DNA of 64,000 nucleotides from Cohnella sp. WQ 127256 (lineage in GTDB: Bacteria; Bacillota; Bacilli; Paenibacillales; Paenibacillaceae), in the NCBI RefSeq assembly GCF_024519285.1, contig NZ_JAMZCY010000007.1, positions 248,001 through 312,000 on the forward strand, written 5' to 3'. A program made the translations under genes and the position numbers. Below the pieces are notes generated by a model. That model had not been told where the DNA came from and ran no database searches. It worked only from the letters and a program-made list of their open reading frames with translations. This document shows, piece by piece, positions 43,026-51,538 of this stretch. How positions within the stretch are numbered: the first letter of the stretch is position 1; the number at the start of each line of letters is the position of its first letter.

Positions 43026-43040
43026 CAGGAGGAACTTCAG

Positions 43041-43607
43041 ATGAGTCATATTGTTATTATTTCAGGTAGTCCAACTCCAGGGTCCCGGTTGAATGGACTT
43101 ATTGATCGGGTAGAAAGTAAGTGGATTGAGAATGGAGTTAAAGTCAGTCATATTCGAGTTGCAGAGCTGCCAGCTGAAGCGTTGCTTCATGCAAACTTCA
43201 AAGATGAGAAAATACTAGCTGCACTTGCACTGGTAGAATCCGCAACCGGTGTCGTTATTGCTAGCCCCGTCTATAAAGCGTCCTTTACAGGCATTTTGAA
43301 AGCATTCCTCGATCTGCTTCCACAAACAGGACTCAAAGGTAAGGCCACTCTTCCGTTGTTTATCGGAGGAACGATCGCACATTTATTAAGCTTAGATTAT
43401 GCTTTGAAGCCAGTCCTCTCCGTTCTGGGTAGCCGGAACATTCTTGGTGGGGTATATGCAATCGATCAGTGGGTTCAGAGACTGGATAATGGCGTGTTTG
43501 AGCTGTCTGAGGAATTACAGGAGCGTCTGGATCGGGCCGCAGAAGAACTGAATGAGGAAATTACGTGGATTGGCATTCGCGCGAAAGAGAAAATCGTCGT
43601 TTCTTAA
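43041..43607 (+). CDS. NADPH-dependent FMN reductase (SsuE-like)
   Basis: 188-residue flavodoxin-fold protein. It begins IVIISGSPTPGSRLNGLIDRV, the phosphate-binding GSP-x-SR loop, and contains the ASPVYKASFTGILKAFLDLLP block typical of SsuE-type reductases. It would supply reduced FMN to the two luciferase-type monooxygenases at 47057 and 51539, which agrees with its place in the same cluster. CAGGAGGAA precedes ATG 43041. It is co-transcribed with the LysR gene and ends in a clear terminator. Confidence 0.9.
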   Translation: MSHIVIISGSPTPGSRLNGLIDRVESKWIENGVKVSHIRVAELPAEALLHANFKDEKILAALALVESATGVVIASPVYKASFTGILKAFLDLLPQTGLKGKATLPLFIGGTIAHLLSLDYALKPVLSVLGSRNILGGVYAIDQWVQRLDNGVFELSEELQERLDRAAEELNEEITWIGIRAKEKIVVS

Positions 43608-43639
43608 ATTCTGTTTACAGGTTATAAAATAGGAAGTAA

Positions 43640-43679
43640 AGGTCGATCTACAGTCTTTAGACTGGATCGATCTTTTTTT
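43640..43679 (+). terminator. Intrinsic terminator after the FMN reductase
   Basis: AGGTCGATC/GATCGATCT outer stem, CAGTC/GACTG inner stem, then TTTTTTT. Confidence 0.9.
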
Positions 43680-43771
43680 ATTTTCCGCAGCAAAATCTGA
43701 TTTCACAGTAAACCTATGTCTATTATAGTTATTATTGATTGACCTATAGAACATATCTATTACCAAATGCA

Positions 43772-43800
43772 TTGACGGTCCGAATCGCCGGTGTTATTGT
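43772..43800 (+). promoter_or_regulatory. Promoter of the ABC transporter/sulfur operon
   Basis: TTGACG (43772-43777), a 17-bp spacer and TATTGT (43795-43800), 78 bp before the substrate-binding protein start. A LysR-type activator could compensate for the weak -10 box. Confidence 0.6.
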
Positions 43801-43812
43801 TAGTCACAACAT

Positions 43813-43839
43813 TAATTCTTAGTTAACAACTAGGAATTA
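43813..43839. promoter_or_regulatory. Large palindrome in the leader of the ABC operon
   Basis: TAATTCTTAGTT and AACTAGGAATTA form a near-perfect 12-bp inverted repeat (11 of 12) around AAC. It lies just downstream of the promoter, so it could bind a repressor or form an mRNA leader hairpin. Confidence 0.5.
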
Positions 43840-43877
43840 TCGGTTTAATAAAAAAGAAAAGTGGAGGGATGAATCAA

Positions 43878-44762
43878 ATGAAAAAAACGACCTTATTGGC
43901 AGTTGCCCTAATCTTAGTCTTAACCCTAGCCGCGTGCGGAAACAAGAACAATAATGCAAGCAATTCACCTTCACCAGAAGCTCCTAAAGCAAGCTCTGGT
44001 TCAGCTTCCGGTAGTGAGTCAGCGTCTGCAAGCACGGAAGCGCCCGTAACGGTTACGAAAATCGTCGTAGGGACAGGAACACAGTTTCCGAAAGTATGCT
44101 TCATCGATGAGAATGGCAAGTTAACCGGGTTTGACGTTGAGCTCGTTAGAGAAATCGATAAGCGTCTTCCTCAATACGAATTTGATATTCAAACGCAAGA
44201 GTTTCAAAGCTTACTGTTAAGCCTTGAAACAAAGAAGATCGACTTCGTTGCCCACGAGATGGAGAAAAATCCGGAGCGCACGGAAAAATACTTGTTCAAC
44301 AATGAACCCTATGCACACTGGAGAAACAAAATCGTAGTCGCTAAGGATAACAACACGGTTCAATCTCTTGATGATCTGAAGGGGAAGAAGGTACTTGTTG
44401 GCGCAACGAGTGCGCAAGCTCAAATCCTATTGAATTATAACAAAGAAAACAACGACGCGATCAAGATTGTATACTCAAGCGGAGCTACTAACGATACGGT
44501 TCAGCAGATCGTATCCGGAAGGGTAGATGCTACACTAGCGGCAGACTTCGCTCTATCGCTCATTGACCCCGATGGCAAGCTGAAGACGACGGGTAATTCG
44601 TTATCCGAAGCGGATATTCTATTCATGTTCCGCAAGGATGATGCAGAAGGACAGAAGCTATCAGATGCGATCGACGGTGCGATCAAAGAGCTTAAAGCAG
44701 ACGGAACGTTAGGGAAGCTTAGCTCAGAATGGCTTGGCGGAGACTTTACCGCTGAAGAATAG
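43878..44762 (+). CDS. ABC transporter substrate-binding lipoprotein (polar amino acid/cystine type)
   Basis: 294 residues. The lipoprotein signal ends in LAAC, followed by a Ser/Pro/Ala-rich linker (about 25-55) and the SBP_bac_3 fold (VGTGTQFPKVCFIDENGKLTGFDVELVREI). This family binds polar amino acids. The gene order (binding protein, two permeases, ATPase, YtmO-like monooxygenase) parallels the B. subtilis ytmJKLMN-ytmO cystine/S-substituted cysteine system, so cystine or an S-alkylcysteine is the likely ligand by context. ATG 43878 (MKKTTLL) is preferred over 43869 because GGAGG at about 43863 is ten bases before it. Confidence 0.9.
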   Translation: MKKTTLLAVALILVLTLAACGNKNNNASNSPSPEAPKASSGSASGSESASASTEAPVTVTKIVVGTGTQFPKVCFIDENGKLTGFDVELVREIDKRLPQYEFDIQTQEFQSLLLSLETKKIDFVAHEMEKNPERTEKYLFNNEPYAHWRNKIVVAKDNNTVQSLDDLKGKKVLVGATSAQAQILLNYNKENNDAIKIVYSSGATNDTVQQIVSGRVDATLAADFALSLIDPDGKLKTTGNSLSEADILFMFRKDDAEGQKLSDAIDGAIKELKADGTLGKLSSEWLGGDFTAEE

Positions 44763-44796
44763 AAATCAAATTCATGGCAGGAGTTGAGATCACATC

Positions 44797-45579
44797 ATGG
44801 GCGCACAATTCGATATCACCTATGTATTCGAATATTTCATTAAGCTGCTGCCGTTCATTAAGATCTCGCTTCTCATCGTTGCAGGTTCAATTTTGCTGGG
44901 GCTGGGCTTCGGATTTCTCGCTGCTCTTCCTCGTTTATACAAAATTCCGGTGCTTAAGCAGCTGTCACAGATTTACGCCTCCTTTTTCCGGGGAACACCG
45001 ATTCTAATCCAGCTCTTCTTGCTGTACTACGGGCTTCCCGAAATCTTAAAGTTGGTATCTATCGATATATCAAAGCTTCCGGTGCTTCTATTCGTGATCA
45101 TCGCTTATGGCTTGCACAGTGGCGCTTATGTATCCGAAGGAATTCGGGCGGCTGTGTCGGCCGTTGATCGAGGGCAAGTGGAGGCAGCGTATGCCATTGG
45201 GATGACTGGATTTCAGGCCTTTTCCAGAATCGTATTCCCACAGGCATTGGCGATTTCGATTCCTATTCTAGCAAATCTGGTCATTGCCACATTAAAGGAT
45301 ACTTCTCTAGCTTTCACGCTAGGAGTAATGGAATTAACGGGAAAGTCGCAGACTCTCCCTACGATGTCCAGACATTTTATCGAGACGTATATCGCTCTCG
45401 CTGCGGTCTACTTTATGATCAGCTTCATCTTGGAGAAGCTATTCCATCTTGCTGAACTTCGACTTCTTAGGCACGAGACAGGAGTAGTGAAAGCATCAAG
45501 AATATCGCTCGTTCGCAAATGGCTTAACCGAGAGTTACCCGCAGAAATCGCATTGAACAAAGGAGGCTCAGGGATATGA
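44797..45579 (+). CDS. Amino acid ABC transporter permease, first subunit
   Basis: 260 residues with five or six membrane helices of the HisM/GlnP type. It contains FFRGTPILIQLFLLYYGLP, an early family block, and the ATPase-contact EAA loop QVEAAYAIGMTGFQAFSRIVFPQA. It pairs with the second permease, which overlaps it by four bases, to form the pore. The C-terminal 30 residues are a basic cytoplasmic tail. The translation start at ATG 44797 is preceded by GGCAGGAG with a longer than usual gap. Confidence 0.93.
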   Translation: MGAQFDITYVFEYFIKLLPFIKISLLIVAGSILLGLGFGFLAALPRLYKIPVLKQLSQIYASFFRGTPILIQLFLLYYGLPEILKLVSIDISKLPVLLFVIIAYGLHSGAYVSEGIRAAVSAVDRGQVEAAYAIGMTGFQAFSRIVFPQALAISIPILANLVIATLKDTSLAFTLGVMELTGKSQTLPTMSRHFIETYIALAAVYFMISFILEKLFHLAELRLLRHETGVVKASRISLVRKWLNRELPAEIALNKGGSGI

Positions 45580-46286
45580 AGCTGGATTTTTCATTCCTAT
45601 GGACTGCCTTTATCAAGCTACTGCCAGCAGTGCCTACGACAATTAATATTACGGTTGTGTCCGTCTTGTGCGGATTCATTATCGGAACGTTCGTCGCACT
45701 CTCACGCATCTACAAAGTTCCTGTGCTTAACCAAATTTCCACGGTTTACGTCACGATCATTCGCGGGACGCCGATGCTGACCCATCTGATGATCCTTTAC
45801 GTGGGATTGCCACTTCTTATCGATGGGCTGGGTAAAGAGTTTGGCTGGTCGTTTCGCTCAGTGTCGATTCCGATGATTGGGTTCGCCTATATTTCGTTTT
45901 CCATTACAGCAGGCGCTTATTTCTCCGAGGTTATTCGTTCGGGTATGCAAGCTGTAAATAAAGGGCAATTGGAGGCAGCTCATGCCATCGGGATGACCAC
46001 TCCACAAGCCTTGCGCCGAATCGTGTTTCCGCAAGCTTTCGCAGCTGCGCTTCCGAACTTATCCAATAGCGTCATTGGGATGCTACACGGTTCAACGCTC
46101 GCATTCACGGTATCTGTTGTCGACATTAACGCACAAGCTCAGATCGTAGCTTCGACGAATTGGAAGTTTTTTGAGGCGTATCTTGCAGCTGCGCTCGTGT
46201 TCTGGGGACTGACGATACTAATCGAGAGATTAACAGCGCTATTAGAGAAGCGGGTTAACCTCTACAATCGTGGGGGTGTAGCATGA
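45576..46286 (+). CDS. Amino acid ABC transporter permease, second subunit
   Basis: 236 residues, a paralogue of the preceding permease with TIIRGTPMLTHLMILYVGLP and the EAA loop QLEAAHAIGMTTPQALRRIVFPQA. The two differ enough to suggest a fixed heterodimeric pore. ATG 45576 lies in AAAGGAGGCTCAGGGATATG and overlaps the upstream stop by four bases; the stop overlaps the ATPase start in the same way. Confidence 0.93.
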   Translation: MKLDFSFLWTAFIKLLPAVPTTINITVVSVLCGFIIGTFVALSRIYKVPVLNQISTVYVTIIRGTPMLTHLMILYVGLPLLIDGLGKEFGWSFRSVSIPMIGFAYISFSITAGAYFSEVIRSGMQAVNKGQLEAAHAIGMTTPQALRRIVFPQAFAAALPNLSNSVIGMLHGSTLAFTVSVVDINAQAQIVASTNWKFFEAYLAAALVFWGLTILIERLTALLEKRVNLYNRGGVA

Positions 46287-47035
46287 TTAAGCTAAGGCAG
46301 ATTTCCAAATCATTCGGTCGTAACGAGGTGCTAAAAGGGATCGACCTTACCGTCGAGAAGGGCGAGGTTGTCGCAATCCTCGGACCAAGTGGTTCGGGCA
46401 AAACTACGCTTCTGAGATGCATTAATTATTTGGAAAAGCCAAATGACGGAGAAATTTCGATAGACGACTTTACCGTTCATTGCCGGAAGCCGGTTAAGAA
46501 GGATATTCACATTTTGAGACAGAAAACCGCGATGGTATTTCAGCAATATAATCTATTCCGACATAAGACCGCTCTTGAGAACGTGATGGAGGGGCTTGTA
46601 ATCGTGAAGAAACTGCCGAAGGATGAAGCTCGGAAGAAAAGTATTGAGCTATTGGAGAAGGTAGGCTTAGGCAATAAGCTTGATTCCTATCCAAGCCAGC
46701 TATCAGGTGGACAGCAGCAGCGTGTTGGCATTGCTCGAGCACTTGCGCTTAATCCCGAGGTGATCCTCTTCGATGAGCCAACCTCTGCACTTGATCCTGA
46801 GCTGGTAGGGGAAGTTCTTGCAGTTATTCGCAAAATTGCTAAAGAAGGGATCACGATGATTATCGTGACCCACGAAATGAGCTTTGCGCAGGATGTGGCG
46901 AACCATGTCGTGTTCATGGACGAGGGAGTTATCGTCGAAGAGGGCAATCCGAGAGAAATATTTCAATCGCCTAAGGAAGAGAGAACAAGGCAATTCTTAG
47001 CGAGAATTACTCCAGAAAGTACGTATGTCATTTGA
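46283..47035 (+). CDS. Amino acid ABC transporter ATP-binding protein
   Basis: 250 residues. Walker A is GPSGSGKT at 34-41, the Q-loop lies in MVFQQYNLFRH, the signature is LSGGQQQR, Walker B is VILFDEPTSALD, and the H-loop is in IVTHEMSF. It powers import through the two preceding permeases. GTGGGGGTGTAGC precedes ATG 46283. The gene is intact and of normal length. Confidence 0.96.
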   Translation: MIKLRQISKSFGRNEVLKGIDLTVEKGEVVAILGPSGSGKTTLLRCINYLEKPNDGEISIDDFTVHCRKPVKKDIHILRQKTAMVFQQYNLFRHKTALENVMEGLVIVKKLPKDEARKKSIELLEKVGLGNKLDSYPSQLSGGQQQRVGIARALALNPEVILFDEPTSALDPELVGEVLAVIRKIAKEGITMIIVTHEMSFAQDVANHVVFMDEGVIVEEGNPREIFQSPKEERTRQFLARITPESTYVI

Positions 47036-47056
47036 TGGATAGGAGGTGGATTACCG

Positions 47057-48067
47057 ATGACACTTAAATTTGGTATTTTGGATCAAAGCATTGTATTCCC
47101 TGGTCAAACACCTGCGGAAGCGCTCAGAAACACAATTAAGCTAGCTCAGCTAGCAGAAGGACTAGGCTTCGAACGGTTTTGGGTATCCGAGCATCACGAT
47201 TCTCCACAGATGGCGGGTGCCTCTCCGGAAGTGCTCATCTCCCACCTTCTAGCTCGGACGGAGACAATCCGCATCGGCTCAGGTGGTGTCATGCTCCAGC
47301 ACTATAGTCCATATAAAGTTGCTGAGAATTTCAATGTGCTTGCGTCCTTGGCTCCAGGGCGAGTAGAGCTTGGCATTGGTCGGGCTCCGGGGGGGTTGCC
47401 TCGTTCGACTAAGGCTTTGCAGAAAGGGCAATCTGAGCCTGAATCCTTGGAAAATAAGCTAGCTGAGCTTGAGCAGTTCCTTCATGGTCCGCTCGGTGAT
47501 GGTCAGCCGCTTGCAGGGTTGCAAGCGAATCCGTTACCGGTTCAACCCGCTGACATTTACATGCTAGGAACAAGTGTTTCAAGTGCTAGGCTTGCAGCAG
47601 AGAGAGGGTATCCCTATGCGTTCGCTCTGTTCATCAATAACGATCCAGAGGTTGCTAAAACGGCTTTCGATACGTACAGGAAGGAGTTTAATCGGGAGAA
47701 GGGAGCTGTTCCTAAGGCGATATTGGCACTTTCGGTTATTACTTCGGATACGGAAGAGGAAGCTAATGAATTAGCCGCTCATTTCAAGAGTGTTCGAGTA
47801 ACCCTTGCGAGCGGGAAGACTGTGAATGTCGGGTCACTAGAACAAGCGGAGGAATTCGCGAAGCAAGCGGGAGAGACCTACACGACCGAAGTCCGCGATG
47901 CAGATATTACGAGAGGGACGAAAGAAGTTGTACGAAAGCGACTATTAAGTCTAGTCGAATTATACGATGTAGATGAGCTCCTGTTTACGACGATCATCCC
48001 TGATTTTGAGAAAAGAGTGCGATCCTTTCAATTAATTAAAGAAGCATTTGAGGAGCAAACGGTATAA
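47057..48067 (+). CDS. Luciferase-like flavin monooxygenase (MsnO8/YtmO-like)
   Basis: 336 residues, a TIM-barrel bacterial-luciferase-like enzyme of the MsnO8 subgroup: LKFGILDQSIVFPGQ, ERFWVSEHHDSPQMAGASPEVLISHLLART, GSGGVMLQHYSPYKVAENFNVLASL. It needs reduced FMN, which the FMN reductase at 43041 could provide. Its counterpart YtmO sits in the B. subtilis ytm operon for sulfur-compound breakdown. The substrate is unproven. AGGAGGTGG precedes ATG 47057. Confidence 0.9.
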   Translation: MTLKFGILDQSIVFPGQTPAEALRNTIKLAQLAEGLGFERFWVSEHHDSPQMAGASPEVLISHLLARTETIRIGSGGVMLQHYSPYKVAENFNVLASLAPGRVELGIGRAPGGLPRSTKALQKGQSEPESLENKLAELEQFLHGPLGDGQPLAGLQANPLPVQPADIYMLGTSVSSARLAAERGYPYAFALFINNDPEVAKTAFDTYRKEFNREKGAVPKAILALSVITSDTEEEANELAAHFKSVRVTLASGKTVNVGSLEQAEEFAKQAGETYTTEVRDADITRGTKEVVRKRLLSLVELYDVDELLFTTIIPDFEKRVRSFQLIKEAFEEQTV

Positions 48068-48099
48068 TGGGACAATAGGGTAAGAGAGGAGTGGTAAAA

Positions 48100-49263
48100 A
48101 TGGGGACATTAAAAACGGATCCATTCGTGGAGCAATTGGTAGCTTATAGACGTCATCTCCATGCCAATCCTGAGTTGTCACATGAAGAGTTTGAGACGAC
48201 AGCAGCGATTAGAACATGGCTTCAAGAAGCAGGCATCCGTATCGCGGATTTTTCACTTAAGACTGGCATTATCGCAGAAATTGGGGGCTTGCGTGGAGGG
48301 CCAACCATCGCTATCCGTGCAGATATCGATGCTCTTCCGATTCAGGAGGAAACAGGCTTGCCATTCGCTTCGCGCGTTCCTGGTAAGATGCATGCCTGCG
48401 GGCATGACTTTCATACAGCTGTATTGTTAGGTGCTGCGCTGCAGCTCAAAAAGAGAGAGCAGGAGCTTGTCGGGACAGTAAGGTTGTTATTCCAGCCGGC
48501 AGAGGAGAAGGCCAAAGGGGCTTCGCAAGTCATTGCTAGTGGTGCACTGAAAGGAGTATCAGCAGTCTTCGGTTTGCATAACAAGCCGAATCTTCCTGTA
48601 GGTACAATTGGCATTAAAGCGGGCCCAATTATGGCGGCGGCGGATGGCTTTATCGTTGAAGTAGAAGGGCGTGGCACTCATGCAGCTGTACCGGAGGCGG
48701 GGATAGACCCTATTGTCACTTCGGCTCATATCATTACCGCACTTCAATCGATCGTCAGTCGTAACGTAAGTGCCTTGGATAGTGCCGTTATAAGTGTTAC
48801 GCGGTTAAATAGTGGGACGGCATGGAATGTCATAGCGGAAAAAGCGATATTCGATGGTACTCTTCGGACATTCGATGAGCGTGTGCGCGTATCGGTGCGA
48901 GAGCGTATGGAGCAAGTTGTTACTGGCGTCGCCACAGCATTCGGAGCAAGTGCAAAGGTCCAATGGCTCGAAGGTCCACCGGCTGTTGTGAATGATCCGA
49001 AGTGGGCACAATTAGCTGCTCGAACTTCCGAATCTCTCGGCTTGTCGGTCGTAGAACCGATACCTTCTCCGGCAGGAGAGGATTTCTCCTTTTACCTGCA
49101 AGAGACACCAGGTATCTTTTTCTTCTTAGGCACATCTGGACCGCAGGAATGGCATCATCCCGCATTCGATATCGACGAGAGAGCACTGCCGATTGGAGCC
49201 TCCTTCTTCGCTGCATTAGCGGTTGATGCATTAGCTCAATTAACAGGGTCTTCTCTCAAGTAG
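48100..49263 (+). CDS. M20-family amidohydrolase (N-acyl-amino acid deacylase, YtnL-like)
   Basis: 387 residues. Metal-site motifs are ADIDALP, MHACGHDFHTA (Cys and His ligands), FQPAEE and GEDFSFY, with a dimerisation lid domain between about 185 and 290. Such enzymes remove N-acyl groups from amino acids. In this cluster the likely task is to deacetylate N-acetylated cysteine derivatives after oxidative cleavage. ATG 48100 has GAGAGGAG about nine bases upstream; an earlier GTG at 48091 is too close to that site. Confidence 0.92.
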   Translation: MGTLKTDPFVEQLVAYRRHLHANPELSHEEFETTAAIRTWLQEAGIRIADFSLKTGIIAEIGGLRGGPTIAIRADIDALPIQEETGLPFASRVPGKMHACGHDFHTAVLLGAALQLKKREQELVGTVRLLFQPAEEKAKGASQVIASGALKGVSAVFGLHNKPNLPVGTIGIKAGPIMAAADGFIVEVEGRGTHAAVPEAGIDPIVTSAHIITALQSIVSRNVSALDSAVISVTRLNSGTAWNVIAEKAIFDGTLRTFDERVRVSVRERMEQVVTGVATAFGASAKVQWLEGPPAVVNDPKWAQLAARTSESLGLSVVEPIPSPAGEDFSFYLQETPGIFFFLGTSGPQEWHHPAFDIDERALPIGASFFAALAVDALAQLTGSSLK

Positions 49264-49271
49264 GAGGAAGC

Positions 49272-50423
49272 ATGACTCGACACATATACGATGTTATCGT
49301 CGTTGGCGCTGGTTCGATGGGAATAAGTGCAGGCTATGAGTTAGCACGAAGAGGACTAAGGACGTTACTGATTGACGCATTCGATCCGCCTCATCAGATG
49401 GGCAGCCATCATGGCGAGTCACGCTTGATTAGGCATGCTTATAGTGGGGGGCCAGCTTATGTGAAAATGGCGCTTAGAGCAGATGAGCGTTGGTTGGAGC
49501 TGGAAAAGCTGACTGGTGAGAAGCTGCTTGAACGTTCGGGCGTGCTGAATTTATATGACCCAGCACAATACTCTTACGATGATCGAATCCAAGATACGAT
49601 AGATCATGGAGTCATTACAGAATCGTTAAACGCGTCTCAAATCCGCGAACGCTGGTCAGGCGTTCAAGTACCGGAGAGTTATCGTGCGATGTATGAGACG
49701 AATGCAGGCTACCTATTTAGTGAACGGTGCATTGCTGCCTACAAGAAGCTAGCTCTTCAATCGGGCGTAACCTTGCTCACCCATACAGTCGTGACCAAGA
49801 TAATAGCGGAGAAGTCATTCGTCTCTGTCTCGACGAAAGAGGATGAGTTTATTGCGCATAAAGTTATAGTTAGCGCGGGTGCTTGGTTTCGTTCCTTTGC
49901 GTCCCTCATAGATTTGCCGATTAAGGCAGTTCGCAAAGTAGTTGGCTGGTTTGAACCGAGCGACAGCTCCTTTGATGCGGGTGTTTTCCCTGGATTTACG
50001 GTAGGGGACAGTAGCGGTGGATATTATGGATTTCCGAGCATTGGGGGCGCAGGTGTGAAAATTGGTCGCCATGATACGGGAGTCGATTGGCAGGAGGGCG
50101 AAGTGCTTGCTCCATTCGGGGCATACCCAGAGGACGAGGATGATTTGCGAAGCACCTTGGAATCGTTCCTGCCTGGCGCTGCTGGGAAGCTTCTACAAGG
50201 TGCGGCTTGCAAATACGAGATGACACCGGATGAGCATTTTATCATCGATACACATCCTGAGCATCCGAATATCTTACTGGCTGGAGGATTCTCCGGACAT
50301 GGTTTTAAGTTTGCTAGTGTGGTAGGAGAAATGTTGGCGGATCAAATTGAACTAGGGAGATGGGGGCAGGATGTTCAATTGTTCTCCGCATCCAGATTCT
50401 CGTCAAACATTCATAATAGCTAG
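49272..50423 (+). CDS. solA: FAD-dependent oxidase (SolA/monomeric sarcosine oxidase-like)
   Basis: 383 residues of the DAO/MSOX family. The FAD-binding GAGSMGISAGYELARRG follows the first beta strand, HHGESRLIRHAYSGG matches the flavin-contact region of N-methyltryptophan oxidase and sarcosine oxidase, and the C-terminal GGFSGHGFKFASVVGE closes the FAD site. It oxidises N-methyl or secondary amines in the family. Its presence in a ytm/ytn-like cluster is unusual and may point to an N-substituted amino acid as one substrate. It starts at ATG 49272, eight bases after the deacylase stop, with TAGGAGGA in front. Confidence 0.88.
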   Translation: MTRHIYDVIVVGAGSMGISAGYELARRGLRTLLIDAFDPPHQMGSHHGESRLIRHAYSGGPAYVKMALRADERWLELEKLTGEKLLERSGVLNLYDPAQYSYDDRIQDTIDHGVITESLNASQIRERWSGVQVPESYRAMYETNAGYLFSERCIAAYKKLALQSGVTLLTHTVVTKIIAEKSFVSVSTKEDEFIAHKVIVSAGAWFRSFASLIDLPIKAVRKVVGWFEPSDSSFDAGVFPGFTVGDSSGGYYGFPSIGGAGVKIGRHDTGVDWQEGEVLAPFGAYPEDEDDLRSTLESFLPGAAGKLLQGAACKYEMTPDEHFIIDTHPEHPNILLAGGFSGHGFKFASVVGEMLADQIELGRWGQDVQLFSASRFSSNIHNS

Positions 50424-50450
50424 ATTACGTTATTATAGGAGGAATCATCT

Positions 50451-50951
50451 ATGAGTCAACCGCTTATCCCCGTAGATATCGATACTTACGCACATACTTA
50501 TGAACAGCTTCAGCAAGCCATAGAAGGCCTGACCGATGATCAATTGAAATGGAAAGCTGGCGACAAGCATTGGAGTGTTACTGAGGTGTTGACCCATCTG
50601 GCTGATCATAATCTCATCGTCTCGTTCCGCATTCGTGAAATATTGTCCGGATCAGAAGCACGCTTGCCCGCATTTAACCAAGATCCATGGGTTGCAGGGC
50701 AAAAAGCTAATGAAGGCAAAGCTTCAGATGCACTAGATATTTTCAGAAATCTATTGCAGTATAATAGCTTGTTATTTCAGCGATTGACCGCTGAGGAATG
50801 GAGTAAAACTGGAGTGAATTTTAAGGGAGAAACGGTGACGCTATCTGCCATCGTTCTAGCCTTCATCGCTCATGTTCATGTCCATCTCAAGCAAATCGAT
50901 AGAATCAAGCAAGGAGAAGTTAGCTCACAAAATTCTAGTTGTACGATATAG
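50451..50951 (+). CDS. DinB-like (DUF664) metal-binding protein
   Basis: 166 residues, a four-helix DinB/YfiT fold. The probable divalent-metal histidines are H49 in VTEVLTHLADHN and two in IAHVHVHLKQID near residue 145. This superfamily includes bacillithiol- and mycothiol-dependent S-transferases, which would suit a thiol-handling cluster, but most members are uncharacterised. ATAGGAGGA precedes ATG 50451. Confidence 0.82.
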   Translation: MSQPLIPVDIDTYAHTYEQLQQAIEGLTDDQLKWKAGDKHWSVTEVLTHLADHNLIVSFRIREILSGSEARLPAFNQDPWVAGQKANEGKASDALDIFRNLLQYNSLLFQRLTAEEWSKTGVNFKGETVTLSAIVLAFIAHVHVHLKQIDRIKQGEVSSQNSSCTI

Positions 50952-50981
50952 AGGTTTAAAATCTTTTCTTATGGAGAGCAG

Positions 50982-51524
50982 GTGGAGGAAATGTTGGATC
51001 ATAAAGTCATCGTCCGTGAAGCACGGGATTCCGATCGGGAGGCGGTTATTAAAGTTCTCGTAGACGCCTATCAGCAATATGAGAAGAAGCTATCGGAAGA
51101 ACGGTGGAATCAGTATAAGGAGAACATTTTATTAACGATTGACTCGTCTACAACGAAATCGAGGCTTGTTGCAGAAGTGGACTCAGAAGTGGTTGGAAGT
51201 GTGTTTATCTATGATTCTGCAGAGGCAGCGTATGGATCATCGGAATTGGATATTCGTAATCCTATCATTCGCTTGCTCGGCGTATCTCAGAGAGCCCGCG
51301 GGTTCGGGGTAGCGACGGAATTGATTCGGTCAAGCGCGAAGCTATCGCTTGAATGGGGGGCCGACACTCTCCATCTGCACACCTCCGATATGATGGATTC
51401 GGCTGTGAGACTTTATGAGCGACTAGGCTTCGAGAGGGCCTTTGATCAGGAGTACTGGAATGGTGATTTGCTTGTGAAGAGCTATCGTTTGGAGCTAAAG
51501 AAAACCACGCTATTACACGTTTAA
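50982..51524 (+). CDS. GNAT-family N-acetyltransferase
   Basis: About 177-180 residues. The acetyl-CoA-binding motif A is in IIRLLGVSQRARGFGVATELIRSS, the later strand LHLHTSDMMDSAVRLYERLGFER is typical of GNAT. By context it may acetylate the amino group of S-substituted cysteines before C-S cleavage, as proposed for YtmI/YxeL-type enzymes. The start is ambiguous between GTG 50982 and ATG 50991, both within a purine-rich GGAGAGCAGGTGGAGG stretch. Confidence 0.85.
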   Translation: MEEMLDHKVIVREARDSDREAVIKVLVDAYQQYEKKLSEERWNQYKENILLTIDSSTTKSRLVAEVDSEVVGSVFIYDSAEAAYGSSELDIRNPIIRLLGVSQRARGFGVATELIRSSAKLSLEWGADTLHLHTSDMMDSAVRLYERLGFERAFDQEYWNGDLLVKSYRLELKKTTLLHV

Positions 51525-51538
51525 GGGAGGCTTTAACA

